Positions 18,712 to 31,527 of a DNA stretch of 64,000 nt are shown here, piece by piece. Every line of letters begins with the position of its first letter. Position 1 is the first letter of the stretch. Below the pieces are notes generated by a model. The model searched no databases. It was not told the DNA's origin and saw only the letters and a list, made by a program, of their open reading frames with translations. A program made the position numbers and the translations under genes. The stretch is from Rahnella aceris (lineage in GTDB: Bacteria; Pseudomonadota; Gammaproteobacteria; Enterobacterales; Enterobacteriaceae), in NCBI RefSeq assembly GCF_011684115.1, contig NZ_JAADJV010000002.1:433209-497208 (forward strand), written 5' to 3'.

Positions 18712-21317
18712 TGTGCAGAGGCTTGCTTGATCAAATCTTCAGCAGTTTCCGGGGTGCTCGCGAGTTGATAACTGGCATAGCATTGCTTCTCTGTGCCATT
18801 ACCCCATTTCGCCAACAAGCGCCCTTGTGCTGCCAGCCCGGTCAGATAGACCTCGCCGTTCTCACCAACAATGCCTGTATTGTCTGTTTCGCTGTCCATG
18901 ACAGAAACTACAGTACCGAACGGCAATGGTGCACCTGCGTAAGTCATCGTAATTAACGCACGATCGCCTACTTTGGCATTATATTTCGCCAATACGACTG
19001 CGCCCTTGGTCGGTATAACGGTTAATGAAGGTTCTGCAATATCCAGTTTCGAACCCATACTTTCGGTTCTTAGCCTCACTTCATTTTTCTTGTACGGCTG
19101 AGCGTAAGGTACGACAGCATAACCACGCCAGTCGGTACTCACACCCGTACTGTTTTCAATGTAAACATCAGATGCCCCAGGTGCTTTAACAAGCGTCACA
19201 CTGTCGCCCATATATTGAGAAAGCGTTACACCATTTTCATGTACTAATACGCCACCTGACAGGCCATAGGTCATTTGTTTATTTTGATCGGTATAGCTAT
19301 ACCCCACCAGCGCTTCACCGGATGAACCTTTATAATCTAATGAGGAAGACCCTGAGGCACCGCCGCCTTTATTTTCATAACCTTGTTGAACGCTATAACT
19401 AAGGTTATTATTTTCAAGTAATGTTCCATTAACACCCGCTTGCTGTGTTGTTGAACCATCTTTACGCGAAGTCATATTATAACTTGCCCAGGCCTGAGAT
19501 GAATTCATGAATGCGCTGAACGGAATAGACATATTAAATGCCAGAACCTGATCGGATTCATCAATACCCGGGTTTTTGGTATAACTATAATTCAGGCCGT
19601 AAGTCATACCTTTAAATGAGCTGGTTAATCCGGTTTGTAATGACAGTTCTTTGCCATCGCCTCCCCAATAATCTTGTTCACTGGCGCTAAAATAAATCGT
19701 AGCAAGGTCGGCGATATTCTGATTAATGCTGGCCTGAATTTTACTGCGAGCATTATGGGTACGATTAAACTCGTCCAGCCCGTCTTCCGTTTCTGCGCTA
19801 AATTTCTGCACATCGTCAAAGGAATAATATCCTTTGGTGGAATAACGATAACCAGCAAGTTGCAAGTTGGTATCGGTTTGATCGATATTTTTCGCATACA
19901 TGAGGCGGTAGGATTGCCCGGTCTTATCACCGATACCCTCAAGGGTACTGACTGCATGGGTGACGTCTAAAGACAACGCACCAATTCGGCCCATATCCAT
20001 ACCCAGGCCCGCCGATGCGGCCTTATAATTATCGGCAAACTGTGTGCCACCATAGGCAGTGATGTTTGACGAAAGACCATAAATTGCGGTCAACTGGCCA
20101 AAATAAGGCTCTTCTACATCTTCCACGCCAGAACGATAGCGACCTGCCGTGGCGCTGTATTTCAGACGCCCTTCACGTTGTAGGATTGGCACTGAACTGG
20201 TGGCCTGAGTGTATTGCGTTGTCGACCCATCGGCCTCTTTGATTGTTACTTTCATATCCCCACCGTTACTGGAGGGATAGAGGTCAGTAATCGAAAACGG
20301 TCCCGGTGCCACGTTCGTTTGATAGATGGTGTAGCCATCCTGCTCGATAGTCACCTGAGCGTTACTGCGCGCGATACCGCGAATTATCGGCGCATACTGG
20401 CGTAAACGGTCCGGCAGCATATTGTCATCAGAAGATAATTGCGCACCAGTGAACTGGACACTGTCGAAAACTTCACCCGGCGAGGAGTATTCACCGAGCG
20501 TCAGTTGCCCGCCCTGCAGGAAACGCACATCGCGTTGCAAGTAGGTTTGAATTGAATCCCATGATTGCGTTTTATCGCCATCATCATTGGTATTATCAGC
20601 ATAGGTTGAATAATTACGTAAACGCCATGCACCAAGGTTAATTCCGCTACGCAGGTTCAAATAGTTAGATTGCGAGTCACCGCTGATCTCATCGTCAGTA
20701 TCGGAGCCGGAATAGTTATAGTTCACCATTAACGCAGGGATACCGTCATCCCAAAGAGAGGGATCTACAGCATTTCGGATATGTGGCCGAACGCCGATTT
20801 GAGGGACAGTAATGTAATACTTCCCCCCTGCCAGATCGAGTTTTTCTGTGGCGTCTGGTATATAGGTTACCAGCGGTTTTTCCAGCGTCTGACCTGGAGA
20901 TTGCGTTTTTAATGCCGGGAAAACGTCGTCTTTTACACCATACTCATAGAGTTGCGCAGGCGTCACTTTACCGAAAATCTTCCCCGGTGAATCAGGAACA
21001 TCAACGAAGATAACAGAGCGTCTTTCAATTAACTCATTATTCAGGAAGACATCCACAGAATAAGTGCCAGGTGCTTGCCCACCTTCATTGGCAAAATAAT
21101 TAAGATCGACGCCATCCATGTTACCGCCGTTGCCGACAGCTTTGAGCATTTCCGCACTAAATTCTTCTGCTGCAAAAGAATTATAATTAAATGCCAATAA
21201 AATTAATAAGGGCAGACTTTTTAGTTTGAATATCTGCTGTACTCCGCAATGATTAACAGTCCCGAAAAAAAAAGAGTGTTGTTTTTTCCTTGCAGAAAAT
21301 CCTTTTTCGTCCTGCAT
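18702..21317 (-). CDS. Fimbrial outer-membrane usher
   Basis: The pore and assembly platform for chaperone-subunit complexes. The 871-residue protein fits the FimD/PapC family. It has a long N-terminal extension with signal peptide (hydrophobic LKSLPLLILLAFNYNSFAA, about 31-49), an N-terminal periplasmic domain (FSAEMLKAVGNGGNMDGVDLNYF), a beta-barrel with plug (SDDNMLPDRLRQYAPIIRGIA near 300), and two C-terminal domains ending with paired cysteines (KQCYAS and SAQCK). An AAGGA ribosome site six bases before 21317 supports the long start. It follows the chaperone gene by 47 bases. Confidence 0.95.
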   Translation of the reverse strand: MQDEKGFSARKKQHSFFFGTVNHCGVQQIFKLKSLPLLILLAFNYNSFAAEEFSAEMLKAVGNGGNMDGVDLNYFANEGGQAPGTYSVDVFLNNELIERRSVIFVDVPDSPGKIFGKVTPAQLYEYGVKDDVFPALKTQSPGQTLEKPLVTYIPDATEKLDLAGGKYYITVPQIGVRPHIRNAVDPSLWDDGIPALMVNYNYSGSDTDDEISGDSQSNYLNLRSGINLGAWRLRNYSTYADNTNDDGDKTQSWDSIQTYLQRDVRFLQGGQLTLGEYSSPGEVFDSVQFTGAQLSSDDNMLPDRLRQYAPIIRGIARSNAQVTIEQDGYTIYQTNVAPGPFSITDLYPSSNGGDMKVTIKEADGSTTQYTQATSSVPILQREGRLKYSATAGRYRSGVEDVEEPYFGQLTAIYGLSSNITAYGGTQFADNYKAASAGLGMDMGRIGALSLDVTHAVSTLEGIGDKTGQSYRLMYAKNIDQTDTNLQLAGYRYSTKGYYSFDDVQKFSAETEDGLDEFNRTHNARSKIQASINQNIADLATIYFSASEQDYWGGDGKELSLQTGLTSSFKGMTYGLNYSYTKNPGIDESDQVLAFNMSIPFSAFMNSSQAWASYNMTSRKDGSTTQQAGVNGTLLENNNLSYSVQQGYENKGGGASGSSSLDYKGSSGEALVGYSYTDQNKQMTYGLSGGVLVHENGVTLSQYMGDSVTLVKAPGASDVYIENSTGVSTDWRGYAVVPYAQPYKKNEVRLRTESMGSKLDIAEPSLTVIPTKGAVVLAKYNAKVGDRALITMTYAGAPLPFGTVVSVMDSETDNTGIVGENGEVYLTGLAAQGRLLAKWGNGTEKQCYASYQLASTPETAEDLIKQASAQCK

Positions 21318-21364
21318 TATTCTTCCTTATTAAAAATGGTGTTGAGCGATCTTATTTTTCAAAT

Positions 21365-22054
21365 TTAAATTTTGGCATGACTTAGTTTTGAGATTCCGCC
21401 GTAATCATCAATAACCGTCCAGGAGACGTCATTACCCATAGGCGCTTTTTTTATTTTCGTACTTGCCAAAGGCGGAACCATAACACTTTCAGTTACTGGT
21501 GAGTTGTTTACAGTAATTTTACCGAATGAGACGTAATATGGCGTAGGGTTAGTCACAGTTAGACCTTCGCCCGAGCGGCTGAATTTAACCTTTGAATATA
21601 TATCTTTTAAATCTTGATTGTTTAACGCGGCAGGACGATAAATCAATTTCAATCGGTTATTCACTGAGAACTGTAAGCTACCGCCTTCATCACTTTTCTT
21701 TTGTGATGGTGGTATCACCAGAACATTCATCCAGTAAATTGATTCCCGATCTTGTGGCAAACCAGCGGCAGATTTCAGCGCAATACGAATAATGCTATTT
21801 TGGTTCTTTTCAATTCTGAAAAGTGGCGGGGTAGCGATAAAGGGTATGCTTGCTTTACTTTCATCCTCAAAATTGCTGACCCAGGAGCGGACCAAAAAAA
21901 CTGAGTCGATGCCTGTATTATTAACAGAAAGCGATGTTTCTTTCATATCACTGGAGAAAACAACTCGCGTAGCACCCACTGTTACACCAGCGGTAGCCTG
22001 AAAAATAAAACATAACCCTAACAGGCCACATATAAAAATGGCTGCACGTTTCAT
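21365..22054 (-). CDS. Periplasmic fimbrial chaperone
   Basis: A PapD/FimC-family chaperone of 229 residues that caps pilus subunits by donor-strand complementation. The signal peptide covers about residues 1-22 (ending ATAG). The subunit-anchoring Arg is in GATRVVF and the Lys in NNRLKLIYRP, both family hallmarks. The two immunoglobulin-like domains are of normal length. It lies between the pilin genes and the usher, the common order. Confidence 0.95.
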   Translation of the reverse strand: MKRAAIFICGLLGLCFIFQATAGVTVGATRVVFSSDMKETSLSVNNTGIDSVFLVRSWVSNFEDESKASIPFIATPPLFRIEKNQNSIIRIALKSAAGLPQDRESIYWMNVLVIPPSQKKSDEGGSLQFSVNNRLKLIYRPAALNNQDLKDIYSKVKFSRSGEGLTVTNPTPYYVSFGKITVNNSPVTESVMVPPLASTKIKKAPMGNDVSWTVIDDYGGISKLSHAKI

Positions 22055-22116
22055 ACAATACCTCGAAAAAAAACGGAATAAGTCACCTTATTCCGTATAT
22101 TTATTAAGATTCAAAA

Positions 22117-22626
22117 TTATTGATAAGTAATTTCGAACGGAAGATTAAGAGTCCAGGAGCCGGTGCCAACATTACTAGTCTTGGTACGAGTCAGAGCAGC
22201 AACATAGTTAAGGGTGTTATCCCCTTCAACCAGGGCAGCCGGCATATCAGTATTTGGAACCTGAAGAGTACCATCGGCTGCTTTGATGATAGTACCTACA
22301 GCACTAGGAGTTGCATCAGTAAACTGGTTAGAGGTACTTGAGTTGCCTTTAAACTTCACGTTTGCGCTCGTCACGGATGCAGGGCAACCACGCAATACCA
22401 GACTAAATGGCTCTGATGCACCCGGAGTAGTTTCACCAACAGCTAATGCATTAAGGGTAGATGCTGCTACTTTCTCAATAGTTACAGTCAAATCTTTTGA
22501 CTCCAGAGAACAAGCAGTAGATTTAACGGTACCGGTAAAATTAAGTGTACCATCAATAGCGAATGCAGCCTGAGAACTCAGTGCAGCAAATACAAATACA
22601 GCTGCTGAAACCATTTTCATTTTCAT
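22117..22626 (-). CDS. Fimbrial subunit (second pilin)
   Basis: A 169-residue pilin with a signal peptide of about 23 residues (ending QAAFA). The N-terminal donor strand contains GTLNFTGTV, one disulphide pair is formed by Cys in STACSLE and RGCPAS, and the C-terminus is ITYQ with the penultimate aromatic. An AAGGA site lies seven bases before the ATG. It is about one third similar by eye to the upstream pilin; it may be a minor or adaptor subunit, or a second major pilin. Confidence 0.9.
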   Translation of the reverse strand: MKMKMVSAAVFVFAALSSQAAFAIDGTLNFTGTVKSTACSLESKDLTVTIEKVAASTLNALAVGETTPGASEPFSLVLRGCPASVTSANVKFKGNSSTSNQFTDATPSAVGTIIKAADGTLQVPNTDMPAALVEGDNTLNYVAALTRTKTSNVGTGSWTLNLPFEITYQ

Positions 22627-22680
22627 GAGATAATCCTTTATATATTCAAATATCAGCGAATTAAAAATTCACTTATTTTA

Positions 22681-23196
22681 TTAATTGTAAGACAGAGTGA
22701 AACTGGTCGTTGCATCAAATGCGCCACCAGTTACAGATTCGCCCACTTTAACCGGAGCTGCTTTCAGGTTAATTACTGCGGTACCCAGTTCTGGATTTAC
22801 AGCCACTGGGTTCGATTCTGTCTGAACTGCCAATTCGCTGCCATCTTCGTTATACAGACCAATACCAAAGCCCGTTGCTAAAGAAGAATCAGATAATTTC
22901 AGTAATTTATTGTTGGTGACGTCTTTATCACCGTTGGTGGTCAACTTCACATTCGCTACGGCCGGGCAACCGGTCAGGTTAATCGTGATGTCTTGTTTTG
23001 CAACGGAGCCATCAACAATTGCACTGCCTGAAACATCACCAAATGCGATCGGTGCAAGTTCACCATCAACCGTACATGCACCGGCAATAATTTCACCTTT
23101 GAATTTCAGGCTACCAGACTCATCTGCCGCATGAACACTTGCAGCAGCCAGGCCTGCAGCTAACAGACCCACTTTAAAATAGGTATTCATTTTCAT
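22681..23196 (-). CDS. Fimbrial major subunit (first pilin)
   Basis: First gene of the operon and so the likely major shaft subunit. It encodes 171 residues with a signal peptide (MKMNTYFKVGLLAAGLAAASVHA), donor strand GSLKFKGEIIAG, disulphide cysteines in GACTVDG and LTGCPAV, and C-terminus FTLSYN. ATG 23196 is chosen because AAAGGGA lies seven bases upstream; in-frame ATGs at 23232 and 23202 are not well placed. The upstream AT-rich region must hold the operon promoter. Confidence 0.9.
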   Translation of the reverse strand: MKMNTYFKVGLLAAGLAAASVHAADESGSLKFKGEIIAGACTVDGELAPIAFGDVSGSAIVDGSVAKQDITINLTGCPAVANVKLTTNGDKDVTNNKLLKLSDSSLATGFGIGLYNEDGSELAVQTESNPVAVNPELGTAVINLKAAPVKVGESVTGGAFDATTSFTLSYN

Positions 23197-23950
23197 CAAC
23201 ATATCCCTTTGCTTTTTGAGTTTACATTTCATAGACAGTACTGTCCGATTTAATAAAGCAGTAAGTTCTGTAAAATAATTACGCGCCCTTACTTCTGGGG
23301 CAGATAATAGTGCATCACAGGGATAACAATACAGCCGATCTCCTTAATTAATATTTTAGTAAAGTTAACGAACAATGTTTTAACCTTGAATTACATGCAA
23401 AAACCTATATATTCGCAAACAAAAATACTAGTAATTAAATAACTTTAGAACATACACCACATTAAATGTACAGACTAAACAATACCAGTACCTCGCATTA
23501 TCCAGTTGAAATATAATGGGATATTTCATAACAGCGCGGGAGGCAATCCGACGAAAAAGTATCAACGGGCATGACAGTAAAAAAATTAGCGGAGTGCCTA
23601 AAAAACAATATGTTATTAAAGCTGGCCAATCAAAACCGGAAATAAATGTTTATTATAAATAATAATAATTATAAAAATCATCAGAGGAAATAGAAAATAG
23701 GATGAAAAGATAATAAAAACAAAAGCACAGTTCTGGAAGTAACGCTGATACCCGCAAGTCTTATTAACGACCTGATCAGTTTTTCCAAATTGTTATCTTC
23801 GCCCGACTTTGCTTTTTCATCTGAAGTCGTTGAGTTGAAGATACTTAATGCTATCGGCGAATGCAGTCGCGAATTTTACGGTGACCTACGAGTAAGACTT
23901 CACGTTCTGACGGGTTCTTTCGCGGACCCGTCAGAGGTTTTAGATCATCA
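23197..23950. other. AT-rich non-coding region upstream of the fimbrial operon
   Basis: About 750 bases without a supportable gene. It contains the fimbrial promoter region on the right-to-left strand, an AAAGTTAAC element at 23361-23369 like that near the LysR gene, and a 9-bp GC-rich stem (CTGACGGGT 23907-23915 with ACCCGTCAG 23926-23934) between this region and the M48 protease stop. The stem lacks a clear T run on the minus strand, so I call it only a possible terminator. No invertible-switch repeats were found by eye. Confidence 0.5.
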
Positions 23951-24976
23951 CTACTCCTTTGCCGCATCCCTGATATGCCCGATACGTGACTGCATCGCAG
24001 GATGTGTGCTGAGCCAGTCAGGTAACACGCCGTCCGCTTTCTCCTTCTGCGATTCTGCGGATACCCTGCTGTATATTTCCGCCATTTGCTCAAGCGAGCG
24101 CCCTTCCCGCTTCATTTCTGCTATCGCCCAGTTATCCGCTTCACGCTCCATACCGCGGGAAAATTGCAGTTCATTCGCCAGCGATGCCGTTTGTAATAAG
24201 GTATCGCCAATGCCGCTGACATCGCCGGTCATCCATAACAGCGTGAGGGACACCAGCGAGGAACGCACCAGCATGCGCATGGGATGCCGGTAAGCGTGAT
24301 GTCCCATCTCATGCAGCATTACCCCTGCCAGCGCGTCATCACCCGGGCTAAGCGCCACCAGTTTATCGCTGAGGATCAGCGTGCCGTCCGTCAGCATGAA
24401 AGCGTTAGCCACATCGGGAATATTCATCAGCTTCAGCCGGACCGGCGTACGGTCGGTGCGTAATGACGGCGGGATCACCTGCTGGAAAAGCTGCTGAAGT
24501 GCTTTCTGTTTATCGGCAGGCAACGCCGAATCCCGGAAATCACTGGCGCTGAGCAGTGTCAGCGTATGACGCCCGAGGTTTTGCTCAACAGTGGTGGGAA
24601 TTCGCTGCGCAATCACATTGCTGGCCCACGGCAATAAACCGTAGATATAAAAGAAAATCAGCAGGCAGGTCGCCAGTAAGGTGAGGAGCACCCCGCGCTT
24701 ATGGCTTTCCATGCGGTATACCCAGCCGGGCCGGCGATGCTGCCGTAACCAGTGACGAAATGCACCGTCATCGGCAGGCACAAAACGGCCACCATCGGGA
24801 AAAGTGAGAAACAGCGGGATCGTGCCCAGCGCATCAGAAACCTCGATCTCGCTGAGAGAAAAAGTCGGGTTCAGGTTTTCAGCTTCCAGCGTCAGACACG
24901 GGTCGCCGCCCAAAAAAAGGCGGGCAGCCTTGCGAGCTGCCCGTCCAGGAGGCTGATAAAAGCCTTCAATGATCAT
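23951..24976 (-). CDS. Membrane-anchored M48-family zinc metallopeptidase
   Basis: A 341-residue putative membrane protease. Residues 1-90 form a soluble domain of the kind found before M48 peptidases, and a membrane segment lies near 96-118 (LLTLLATCLLIFFYIYGLL). The peptidase domain has HEMGH near 220 and the third ligand in READN near 275, so zinc binding is intact. It starts three bases after the yjgN stop and is surely co-transcribed with it. The same pairing is known for DUF898 proteins in other bacteria, suggesting a joint envelope role, but substrates are not known. E. coli K-12 has no such gene next to yjgN. Confidence 0.85.
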   Translation of the reverse strand: MIIEGFYQPPGRAARKAARLFLGGDPCLTLEAENLNPTFSLSEIEVSDALGTIPLFLTFPDGGRFVPADDGAFRHWLRQHRRPGWVYRMESHKRGVLLTLLATCLLIFFYIYGLLPWASNVIAQRIPTTVEQNLGRHTLTLLSASDFRDSALPADKQKALQQLFQQVIPPSLRTDRTPVRLKLMNIPDVANAFMLTDGTLILSDKLVALSPGDDALAGVMLHEMGHHAYRHPMRMLVRSSLVSLTLLWMTGDVSGIGDTLLQTASLANELQFSRGMEREADNWAIAEMKREGRSLEQMAEIYSRVSAESQKEKADGVLPDWLSTHPAMQSRIGHIRDAAKE

Positions 24977-24979
24977 GCA

Positions 24980-26170
24980 TTACATTCCGACGCCAAGGTC
25001 GAACGCCTGAGTCACTTCTTCTGCCACTGCCGTGTTGGCGGTGTCAGCATGCGCCTGAACTTCCAGCAGGGATAAATCACCGGTCACCGCCGTGCAGGCT
25101 GCCATATAGCGGGCGGAACGGACATGGGCGACAGGCGTTGCCAGCCCCAGCGAGCAGACCACAATCAGCGCATTGGTGAACAGCAGACCCAGATAAGACA
25201 TCGTTTTCATGGATGAACGCAGTTTCACGCGGTCACCGATTTGCGTCTGGTTAAAGACGTAATTGCGCACAGCCACCACCTGATAGCTCGCCACCACCAG
25301 CGCGCCGACAAACATGATGATGAAGGCCAGAATGAAGCTGAATAAATTGCTCATCAGCATCATGCCCGCCATGTCTTCAGACATGCCCCCCATATAAGCC
25401 ATCTGTAACAGCGTAGTGAAGAAGGAACCCATCAGCCACAGGGCGATGATCAGGAAAGGCAGGAATAACACAATGCCCAGCAGGCTATATTTAATAAATG
25501 CGGCTTTTTTCAGATCAGCGCGGAAAGCGGTATTGCCGAAAAAGAGATTATTCACATACAGATCGTGTGTCATGGCGCTGATAATACCCTGCACCGCTGC
25601 CACACCCGGTACCAATGCCACCGCCACTAATACCACGCTGATCAGAATCGCGCTGATACTGGCCATCTGAACGGCAATTAATACCACCGCAGTGATCGGA
25701 ATATACAGCGCCAGCATTAACAGAATCGGACACAGATACATTGTCCAGTACGCACGGCCTGTTTTGCAGTGATAGTTAAAACGCACACCACGGTAACTGG
25801 TCATGATCGCGTTATAACGCCAGCTGCGGATAATCACCCAGGGCAATAGCGCGAGGAAAACCAGCGCAATCAACAGAGCCAGCTGAGGCAGCAGTGCGGC
25901 CAGAATATAAAAGACGATAATGCCGCCAATCACCAGCAAACGTCCTTTCAATATCTGAACGGGTTTTGCGTGGTAATCAAAACGGTCGCCATTAATTTCG
26001 GTATTACCGAGGAAATAACGACGACGGCGAACGGTCGCCCATGCCGAATAAATCCCCAGAGTGATGATGGTTAATAATGCATTAACCAGCCATATTGCGA
26101 AATACTCTCCGCCCTTGCCATGAAAACGTACCTGATGCAGGTTATCGTTATATTGATTATTATCTGACAT
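24980..26170 (-). CDS. yjgN: YjgN-type inner-membrane protein (DUF898)
   Basis: A polytopic membrane protein of 396 residues and unknown function. The family hallmark FHGKGGEYFAIWLVNALLTIITLGIYSAWATVRRRRYF-like block is present at the N-terminus (residues 16-50), and about eight to ten membrane segments follow. ATG 26170 starts the recognised family N-terminus MSDNNQYND; an upstream extension to 26239 is not needed. Its place between the valS side and yjgM matches E. coli. It is the first gene of a two-gene unit with the M48 protease. Confidence 0.9.
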   Translation of the reverse strand: MSDNNQYNDNLHQVRFHGKGGEYFAIWLVNALLTIITLGIYSAWATVRRRRYFLGNTEINGDRFDYHAKPVQILKGRLLVIGGIIVFYILAALLPQLALLIALVFLALLPWVIIRSWRYNAIMTSYRGVRFNYHCKTGRAYWTMYLCPILLMLALYIPITAVVLIAVQMASISAILISVVLVAVALVPGVAAVQGIISAMTHDLYVNNLFFGNTAFRADLKKAAFIKYSLLGIVLFLPFLIIALWLMGSFFTTLLQMAYMGGMSEDMAGMMLMSNLFSFILAFIIMFVGALVVASYQVVAVRNYVFNQTQIGDRVKLRSSMKTMSYLGLLFTNALIVVCSLGLATPVAHVRSARYMAACTAVTGDLSLLEVQAHADTANTAVAEEVTQAFDLGVGM

Positions 26171-26430
26171 TTTTATCTTTCGTCCTGAAAGGAATGGGAA
26201 GCCGCCCTTCTTAAAATAAAGAAAGGTGGCAGAGCACATTGTGTAACGATGAAGATTTAATCATGTCTCTGACCTTTCAGGCAACGAATTATTCCCTCTG
26301 CCAATGAAAAAAATTCGCATTTGGGATAAGTAAAATCATCGGGAAACGCCTGCGGCGTTGCATCAGCACGCCCTAAAATGGTATTAAAACGGTCTGTTTG
26401 TTTGCCTGTTATTGAAACTGAGTGAGTAAC

Positions 26431-26934
26431 ATGACGACCTCCCTTCCTGTCAGCGTGCGGGTGCGCCCGATACGCCATGAAGATAACGCTGCCATCGCTA
26501 ACGTGATCCGCCACGTTTCTGCCGAATTTGGCCTGACCGCCGATAAAGGCTATACCGTCGCTGACCCGAATCTGGATCACCTGTTTGAAACCTACAGCCA
26601 GCCCCGTTGTGCCTACTGGGTGGTAGAACTGGACGGGGTGGTCGCGGGCGGTGGCGGCGTCGCACCCTTATCCGGTGCAGATAACGATCTGTGTGAATTG
26701 CAGAAGATGTATTTTATGCCAGCACTGCGCGGTCAGGGGCTGGCAAAACGACTGGCCTTACAGGCCATTGAACATGCACGCCAGCAGGGCTTTGCCCGCT
26801 GCTATCTGGAAACCACCGCCAGTCTGACCCAGGCGATTGCGCTGTATGAACGTCTGGGTTTCCATCACATTGACTGCGCCCTCGGCAACACCGGCCATGT
26901 CGATTGTGAAGTGACGATGTTAAAACACCTCTGA
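26431..26934 (+). CDS. yjgM: YjgM-type GNAT acetyltransferase
   Basis: A single-domain Gcn5-related N-acetyltransferase of 167 residues. The acetyl-CoA binding loop reads [18 protein letters not shown] after [11 protein letters not shown], and the C-terminal [18 protein letters not shown] is typical. The ATG at 26431 is chosen over a GTG at 26422. Position next to yjgN and upstream of rraB/argI matches E. coli yjgM. The substrate is not evident. Confidence 0.88.
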   Translation: MTTSLPVSVRVRPIRHEDNAAIANVIRHVSAEFGLTADKGYTVADPNLDHLFETYSQPRCAYWVVELDGVVAGGGGVAPLSGADNDLCELQKMYFMPALRGQGLAKRLALQAIEHARQQGFARCYLETTASLTQAIALYERLGFHHIDCALGNTGHVDCEVTMLKHL

Positions 26935-26978
26935 CACCGTTGACGTTCTTTATTCGCGCTTTGCAAACAGGCATCTGA

Positions 26979-27719
26979 ATGTTCACACATAAAGCCATTT
27001 CCGCGTTAAACGAACTGGAACTGACGGTCTACAACTACATCGTCAAAAACGGCGATAAAGTCATGTACATGACCATTCGTGAACTGGCGGATGCCGCAGG
27101 TGTCTCGACCACGACAGTTTTGCGCTTCTGCAAGAAAATGGATTGCGACGGTTATTCCGAATTTCGTATCCGTTTCAAGTTGTTTTTAGAGCATGAAGAA
27201 AAGCCGCCGGTGTCGTTTGGCATCAGTGAGATCATCAGTTATTTCAAAAGTATTAATAACAGTGATTTTGATGAATTATTAGAAAAGGCCGCCCGCCAGA
27301 TTGCCAATGCGCAGCGTATTATATTTGTCGGCGTCGGGACATCAGGTTCATTAGGAAAATACAGCGCACGCTTTTTCTCTAATGTCGGAAAATTCAGTAC
27401 CTTTATTGATGATCCTTATTTCCCGATCAACAGTGATATGTATAAAGACGCTATCGCTATTATTCTTTCTGTCTCGGGTGAAACGGAAGAAGTGCTGCGT
27501 TTTGCTACGCAGTTCAGCCAGCATAATTGCAAAATCATCAGCCTCACTAACAGCGAGAACTCAACACTGGCGCGGCTTGCAGACCTCAACATCTCTTATC
27601 ACATGCCGCAAATAGTCCTCGAAGGACAATATAATATTACCACGCAGATCCCGGTACTTTATATTATTGAGACCATCGGCAAGAAATTACCGTTAATAAA
27701 ACGTGACTCAGCGCAATGA
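26979..27719 (+). CDS. RpiR/MurR-family sugar-phosphate-sensing regulator
   Basis: A 246-residue regulator with an N-terminal HTH_6 domain (about 1-77, with MTIRELADAAGVSTTTVLRFCKKM) and a C-terminal SIS domain (about 105-235, with IIFVGVGTSGSLGKYSARFF and IILSVSGETEEVLRFA). SIS domains bind phosphosugars. It is immediately followed, on the same strand, by a beta-glucoside PTS permease and phospho-beta-glucosidase, so it most likely senses the phosphorylated sugar and controls those genes. The 147-base gap to the PTS gene must hold the target promoter. Confidence 0.88.
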   Translation: MFTHKAISALNELELTVYNYIVKNGDKVMYMTIRELADAAGVSTTTVLRFCKKMDCDGYSEFRIRFKLFLEHEEKPPVSFGISEIISYFKSINNSDFDELLEKAARQIANAQRIIFVGVGTSGSLGKYSARFFSNVGKFSTFIDDPYFPINSDMYKDAIAIILSVSGETEEVLRFATQFSQHNCKIISLTNSENSTLARLADLNISYHMPQIVLEGQYNITTQIPVLYIIETIGKKLPLIKRDSAQ

Positions 27720-27866
27720 AAAAACAGGGTGTTTTTAATAAGTAACAAATCACCCGATTTGATTTTTGTTATATCGTGACAATACCTTTTCTTTTGCTAC
27801 ACTCCTGCCGACGAGTAAAAAAACAAAAAAGCTCACCTCTGTATTCCCGCAGGAGAATAATAAACA

Positions 27867-30897
<3,031 letters not shown>

Positions 30898-30902
30898 TTA
30901 AC

Positions 30903-30926
30903 GCCTCCCCCTGCGAAGGGGGAGGC
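30903..30926. terminator. GC-rich hairpin between GH1 gene and rraB
   Basis: GCCTCCCCCT (30903-30912) pairs with AGGGGGAGGC (30917-30926) around GCGA. It lies between convergent stops of the GH1 gene and rraB. A weak T tract only, but the stem strength and position suggest termination in both directions. Confidence 0.65.
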
Positions 30927-30933
30927 ATTCAGA

Positions 30934-31359
30934 TTAATGACGTTTTCCGTCATCATCTTCATCAACGAAATCTTCGTCTTCGCCTTCTTCACCTTCTTCG
31001 TCGTCATCGCCTTCGAAGTAAGTGCCCCAGCCGTCATAGTTGACGCCGTTGGCCTCGGCCAGATTCATCAGTTGCTCAACCTGGATGTCGATCAACTCCG
31101 CTTTCAGCGCGATTTCACTGATCACGTCGCAGCACATCACGGTTGAACCATCTTCCACTTCCAGTTCTTCAGCGTCAGTGACTTCATAACCCAGTTTGAA
31201 TGCTTCAACTGCTGCTTTCTCCAGAACTTCAAACTTCTCTGAAGATAAGTGGTGTTCGATAGTGTAAAGCGCGTCAGGATCACTGCCATCATCCAGCAGT
31301 TCTTCGATGATTAAGCGAGTCTCTTCACGTTGTTCTTCCAGCAATTCACGGTTTGCCAT
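30934..31359 (-). CDS. rraB: Ribonuclease E inhibitor RraB
   Basis: A small acidic protein that binds the scaffold region of RNase E and reshapes the degradosome in E. coli. The 141-residue product begins [22 protein letters not shown] and ends in a strongly acidic tail (Asp/Glu run over about the last 25 residues), as in the family. ATG 31359 follows AGGACAGAGAT; an upstream ATG at 31377 lacks that support. It lies divergent from argI exactly as in E. coli. Confidence 0.95.
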   Translation of the reverse strand: MANRELLEEQREETRLIIEELLDDGSDPDALYTIEHHLSSEKFEVLEKAAVEAFKLGYEVTDAEELEVEDGSTVMCCDVISEIALKAELIDIQVEQLMNLAEANGVNYDGWGTYFEGDDDEEGEEGEDEDFVDEDDDGKRH

Positions 31360-31457
31360 ATCTCTGTCCTCAATCAATGTGACGTTTGTACGCTATTTTC
31401 ACACACCGCAGGGCGCGTCTCCACTATAAACGACAAAGTTTTTGCTGCGGGGTTGTA

Positions 31458-31496
31458 TTTGCATATTCATCCAGTTAAATTGAATTTAAATTCAAT
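31458..31496 (+). promoter_or_regulatory. Tandem ARG boxes upstream of argI
   Basis: A perfect 18-bp palindrome ATTGAATTTAAATTCAAT (31479-31496) matches the ArgR operator consensus. A degenerate partner box TTTGCATATTCATCCAGT lies at 31458-31475, separated by 3 bp, the standard spacing for an ArgR hexamer. They lie 32-70 bases before the argI ATG, implying arginine repression. Confidence 0.88.
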
Positions 31497-31527
31497 CCGA
31501 AATGCTTATGCGCTATGGAGCGACATC

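Noticed and set aside
23790..24293. Plus-strand frame of 167 codons
   Set aside because: Mostly antisense to the M48 protease, including its HEMGH region; no ribosome site.
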